Of a stretch of 64,000 bases of DNA, positions 61,448-64,000 are shown piece after piece. Source of the stretch: JBFAPK01 sp040676675 (GTDB lineage: Bacteria > Actinomycetota > Actinomycetes > Mycobacteriales > Micromonosporaceae). The notes under the pieces were generated by a model. That model saw nothing but the letters and a program-made list of their open reading frames with translations. It was not told the DNA's origin and made no database searches. Positions within the stretch are counted from its first letter, which is position 1. Each line of letters starts with the position of its first letter. A program made the position numbers and the translations under genes. Where the stretch lies: positions 67,568 to 131,567 of the forward strand of contig NZ_JBFAPK010000024.1 in assembly GCF_040676675.1 (NCBI RefSeq), read 5' to 3'.

Positions 61448-62773
61448 TCAGGGGCCGAGGACGCGGCCGGTGTAGGCGTTGGCGAAGACCCGACCGGGGT
61501 CGAGCCGGTCGCGTACCGCCAGGAAGTCGTCGAATCGCGGGTACGCGGGGCGCAGCGACGCCGCGTCCCGGTAGTGCAGCTTCCCCCAGTGCGGCCGGCC
61601 ACCGAGCCCGCTGGCGATCTCCTCGAAGGCGCGGAAGTACGGCTCGTGCGGTACGCCGACGAACTGGTGGACCGCCACGTAGGCCGACTCGCGCCCGTAC
61701 CCGTGCGAGAGCCAGATGTCGTCCGGGGCGGTGAACCGCACCTCGACCGGGAAGAGCACCCGGCCGGGGAGCCGGTCGACCAGGCCGCGCAGGGCGCCGA
61801 GCGCCTCGGGCAGGGCGTCCCGGGGCAGCGCGTACTCCATCTCGGTGAAGCGGACCCGGCGCGGGGTGCAGAAGACGGTGTCGGACCGGCCGGTGTAGGT
61901 GCGGGCGGTCAGCGCCCGGGACGAGATGGCGCTGATCGAGGGCACCACGGCCGGCACCGCCCGGCCGAGCCGGCAGGCGCCGGCGAAGACGGTGTTGGCG
62001 AGGAACTCGTCGTCGAGCCAGCCGCGCAGCCGGGGCAGCGGTCGGTCGTTGGCGGGTACCCGGTTGTTGGTCTTGATCTGTACCCGTTCGGTGTACGGGA
62101 ACCAGTAGAACTCGAAGTGGTCGTTGCCGGAGATCAGCTCCGGCAGCCGCGCCAGCACCTCGCCGAGCGGCGCCGGCCGCTCGTGGGCCCGCAGCACGAA
62201 CGCGTCCACGCAGCGCAGCGTCACCTCGGTGAGTACGCCCAGCGCACCGAGACCGACCCGGGCGGCCGCGAACTCCTCCGGATGGCTCGCCGCGGAGCAG
62301 GTCAGCACCGTGCCGGCGCCGGTGACCAGGGTCAGCTCCTCGACGAAGGTGGAGAGGCAGCCGAAGCCGGCCCCGGTGCCGTGGGTGCCGGTCGAGATGG
62401 CGCCCGCCACGGTCTGCGCGTCGATGTCGCCGAGGTTCGGCAGCGCGAGGCCGTGCGCGCAGAGCAGCTCGTTGAGCGCCCGCAGCGTCGTCCCGGCCGG
62501 TACGGTGACCAGCCGTCGCGCGCGGTCGACCCGGGTCTCGCCGGCCAGGCCGCCCAGGTCCAACCGCAGTTCGTCGCAGCGGGCGATGTCGGTGAAGGAG
62601 TGCCCGCTGCCGACCGCCTTCACGTGCCGCCCGCCCGCCGCGGCGTCCCGTACCGCCGAGACGATCTCGTCGACCGTCCCGGGCCGCAGGGCCGGACCGC
62701 TGGCCCGCTGGTTGCCGGCCCAGTTCGACCAGGCCGTGCCCGTGTGTGCCGGAGGTGGTGCGCTACCGCCCAT
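61448..62773 (-). CDS. FAD-linked sugar-1,4-lactone oxidase
   Basis: The 441-residue protein matches the aldonolactone oxidase group (L-gulono- or D-arabinono-1,4-lactone oxidase). It has a FAD-binding domain with VKAVGSGHSFTDIA near residue 50 and GNTxDAQTVAGAISTGTHGTG-like sequence near 130. The ALO C-terminal domain ends in RPHWGKLHY near residue 396. The His of GSGHSF is the usual flavin-attachment site. It probably oxidises a sugar lactone or alditol. ATG at 62773 has ggagg upstream. It is divergent from the TetR gene. Confidence 0.9.
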   Translation of the reverse strand: MGGSAPPPAHTGTAWSNWAGNQRASGPALRPGTVDEIVSAVRDAAAGGRHVKAVGSGHSFTDIARCDELRLDLGGLAGETRVDRARRLVTVPAGTTLRALNELLCAHGLALPNLGDIDAQTVAGAISTGTHGTGAGFGCLSTFVEELTLVTGAGTVLTCSAASHPEEFAAARVGLGALGVLTEVTLRCVDAFVLRAHERPAPLGEVLARLPELISGNDHFEFYWFPYTERVQIKTNNRVPANDRPLPRLRGWLDDEFLANTVFAGACRLGRAVPAVVPSISAISSRALTARTYTGRSDTVFCTPRRVRFTEMEYALPRDALPEALGALRGLVDRLPGRVLFPVEVRFTAPDDIWLSHGYGRESAYVAVHQFVGVPHEPYFRAFEEIASGLGGRPHWGKLHYRDAASLRPAYPRFDDFLAVRDRLDPGRVFANAYTGRVLGP

Positions 62774-62923
62774 GCGTCCTCCACAGCGGAAAGTGAGTAA
62801 CCTTCATATCAGGATTCGTGCCGCCGGTAAACACCGCAAATCGCCCCCGCTCGTTAGTCCAGGTAGCGTTTCGAAATCGCGACGTTCAGCTATCTTCACG
62901 CGTCGAAAGGGGAGTGGCGAGGA

Positions 62924-63868
62924 GTGTCCACATCAACCGCCACGACCGGTCCACTGCGCCGGGTACCGGTACAGGGCCGTAGCGTTGCCCGAGTCCAGCG
63001 GATGCTCGACGTCTGCGCCGAACTCGTAGACGAGGTGGGCTACGAGGGCCTCACCACGACCCTGCTCGCCGAGCGGGCCGAGGTGGCCATTGGCTCGGTG
63101 TACCAGTTCTTCCCGGACAAGCGGGCGATCGTGCAGGCGCTGACCCTGCGCAACATGGAGGCCTACCTGCAACGCCTGAGCGACCGCTTCTCCCGCGGCG
63201 ACCTCGAGCGCTGGTGGGACGGGGTCGATGCCGGCATCGACGAGTACATCGCGATGCACCGTACGGTGCCCGGCTTCCGTACGCTGCACTTCGGCGACGT
63301 GGTCGACGTGCACCTGCTCGACGAGACCCGGGACAACAACGGCGTCATCGCCGAGCAGCTCGCCCGCGTGCTGGTCGAGCAGTTCGGCATCGCCGACACC
63401 GTCTGCCTCCGGTTCGCGCTGGAGATCGCGGTGGAGGTCGCCGACGCCCTGATCAAGTTGGCGTTCCGCCGCGACCAGGACGGCGACGAGCAGGTGTTGG
63501 CCGAGGCCAAGGCGGTGATCCGCGAGTACCTGCACCGCCAGGTCGACGGCCAGCCAGCCAGCCCGCCCGCCGGCCAGCCCAACCGGCCCGCCGAATCCAC
63601 GGACGCCGCCCAGCCGGCGGAGGTGCGCGAGCCCGCCGGCCAGTCCAGCCGGCCCGCCGAATCCACGGACGCCGCGCCCGCCGTCGAGGACGAGTCGGTG
63701 ACCGCCCCGTCCGCCGAGACCGGTGAGCCGGCGAAGGCCGGCGTGCCCGCTCGGGACGGGGAGACCGCGAAAGCGGCCCGGTCCGCGAAGCACGCGTCGG
63801 TCAGGGTGACCCAGCCGGACCGGTCGCGCGACGGCGACCCGATCCCCAGCGGCGCGAACGAGGGCTGA
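62924..63868 (+). CDS. TetR family regulator with long disordered C-terminal tail
   Basis: The 314-residue protein has a TetR helix-turn-helix at residues 20-66 (GYEGLTTTLLAERAEVAIGSVYQFFPDKRAI). A helical ligand domain extends to about residue 205. The remaining 110 residues are Pro, Ala, Glu and Ser rich, with a duplicated RPAESTDAA motif. GTG at 62924 is the likely start, in a gaggag context. The 150-base space shared with the divergent lactone oxidase gene probably contains its operator, but I see no clear palindrome beyond tttcgaaa. Confidence 0.88.
   Translation: MSTSTATTGPLRRVPVQGRSVARVQRMLDVCAELVDEVGYEGLTTTLLAERAEVAIGSVYQFFPDKRAIVQALTLRNMEAYLQRLSDRFSRGDLERWWDGVDAGIDEYIAMHRTVPGFRTLHFGDVVDVHLLDETRDNNGVIAEQLARVLVEQFGIADTVCLRFALEIAVEVADALIKLAFRRDQDGDEQVLAEAKAVIREYLHRQVDGQPASPPAGQPNRPAESTDAAQPAEVREPAGQSSRPAESTDAAPAVEDESVTAPSAETGEPAKAGVPARDGETAKAARSAKHASVRVTQPDRSRDGDPIPSGANEG
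63565..63675 (+). repeat. 45-base direct repeat inside the TetR gene
   Basis: Copies 63565-63609 and 63631-63675 differ at two bases and keep the reading frame, since their 66-base offset is a multiple of three. They account for the duplicated RPAESTDAA motif in the tail. Confidence 0.85.
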
Positions 63869-63885
63869 CCAGCGCGGGAACGGTC

Positions 63886-63913
63886 GGTACGCCGCCCGCG
63901 CGGGCGGCGTACC
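63886..63913. terminator. 28-base palindrome after the TetR gene
   Basis: The 28 bases are perfectly self-complementary, centred on gcgc, and lie 17 bases after the stop. It would fold into a strong stem. No T run is present. Confidence 0.65.
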
Positions 63914-63953
63914 CGCCGAGGCCGTCGTCCGGACCAGCGCGAGCCGCGTCAGC

Positions 63954-64000
63954 GGGGGCCGCCGTGCCCGGCGAGGACATCAAGCGTGACGGGACTCGCC
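63954..64000 (-). repeat. Hairpin repeat element, copy 2 (cut by window end)
   Basis: Read on the minus strand, these 47 bases match 53837-53883 at 42 positions. The inner stem here is ggcgag with ctcgcc, fully paired. The left outer arm would lie beyond the window. Confidence 0.8.

Noticed and set aside
62774..62923. The palindrome tttcgaaa between the lactone oxidase and TetR genes as an operator.
   Set aside because: Only 8 bases are symmetric and flanks do not match, which is too short to call a TetR site.

Overview
The window is about 64 kb of very GC-rich DNA with dense genes, many GTG starts and frequent 4-base start/stop overlaps. Gene content and order fit an actinomycete. The bldG-like pair, H+-pyrophosphatase, topA, DECH-box helicase, tad cluster and acs lie in an order I remember from Streptomyces and mycobacteria. 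The ECF sigma/anti-sigma pairs and the partial type VII secretion (ESX) locus suggest the Micromonosporaceae. That placement is inference from remembered synteny, not from a search.

Layout. (1) 1-11515: the distal part of a respiratory complex I operon, nuoG (5' end cut by the window) through nuoN, followed by a long-chain polyprenyl diphosphate synthase that probably makes the menaquinone side chain. (2) 11525-21118: accessory genes. These are a DUF1963-like protein, a Tat-exported beta-helix protein, an MFS exporter divergent from an IclR regulator, a Tat-exported PhoX-type phosphatase, an ECF sigma/zinc anti-sigma pair, and rarD. (3) 21209-29798: a partial type VII secretion locus with eccE, eccB, two WXG100 proteins and mycosin. 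It also holds an 842-residue SseB-like protein with a long proline-rich linker and an unassigned C-terminal part, overlapped by a small gene. EccC and EccD are absent here. (4) 29799-39507: an ECF sigma factor, a CU044_5270-like membrane protein, a large secreted subtilase, an alpha/beta hydrolase without a visible nucleophile, a lipoprotein and a secreted M6 (immune inhibitor A) metalloprotease. (5) 39827-49780: acetyl-CoA synthetase, a degenerate Fic-fold protein, a HAD-IB phosphatase and a complete tad pilus cluster (ssd, tadA, tadB, tadC, Flp-like pilin, two TadE-like proteins). (6) 49903-61432: a 68-residue orphan under a LacI/CebR-like operator, the DECH helicase, bldG and its partner, hppA, a lipoprotein, an unassigned protein and topA. 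(7) 61448-64000: a sugar-lactone oxidase divergent from a TetR regulator.

How the parts work together. The nuo genes and the prenyl synthase serve menaquinone-linked respiration. The tad cluster should build a thin Flp-type pilus. The ESX genes cover export of WXG100 proteins but need the ATPase and channel from elsewhere. Two ECF sigma genes sit beside their likely membrane regulators and exported hydrolases. bldG and its partner belong to a partner-switching sigma control system.

The least explained items are: a hairpin element present twice (53819-53885 and the last 47 bases), whose copies differ by a compensatory base-pair change; the SseB-like protein with its overlapping small gene next to the ESX genes; the operator in front of the 68-residue orphan; a cluster of DnaA-box-like sites before the tad operon; and a short membrane reading frame with no normal start codon. 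I saw no tRNA, rRNA, CRISPR array or insertion sequence.
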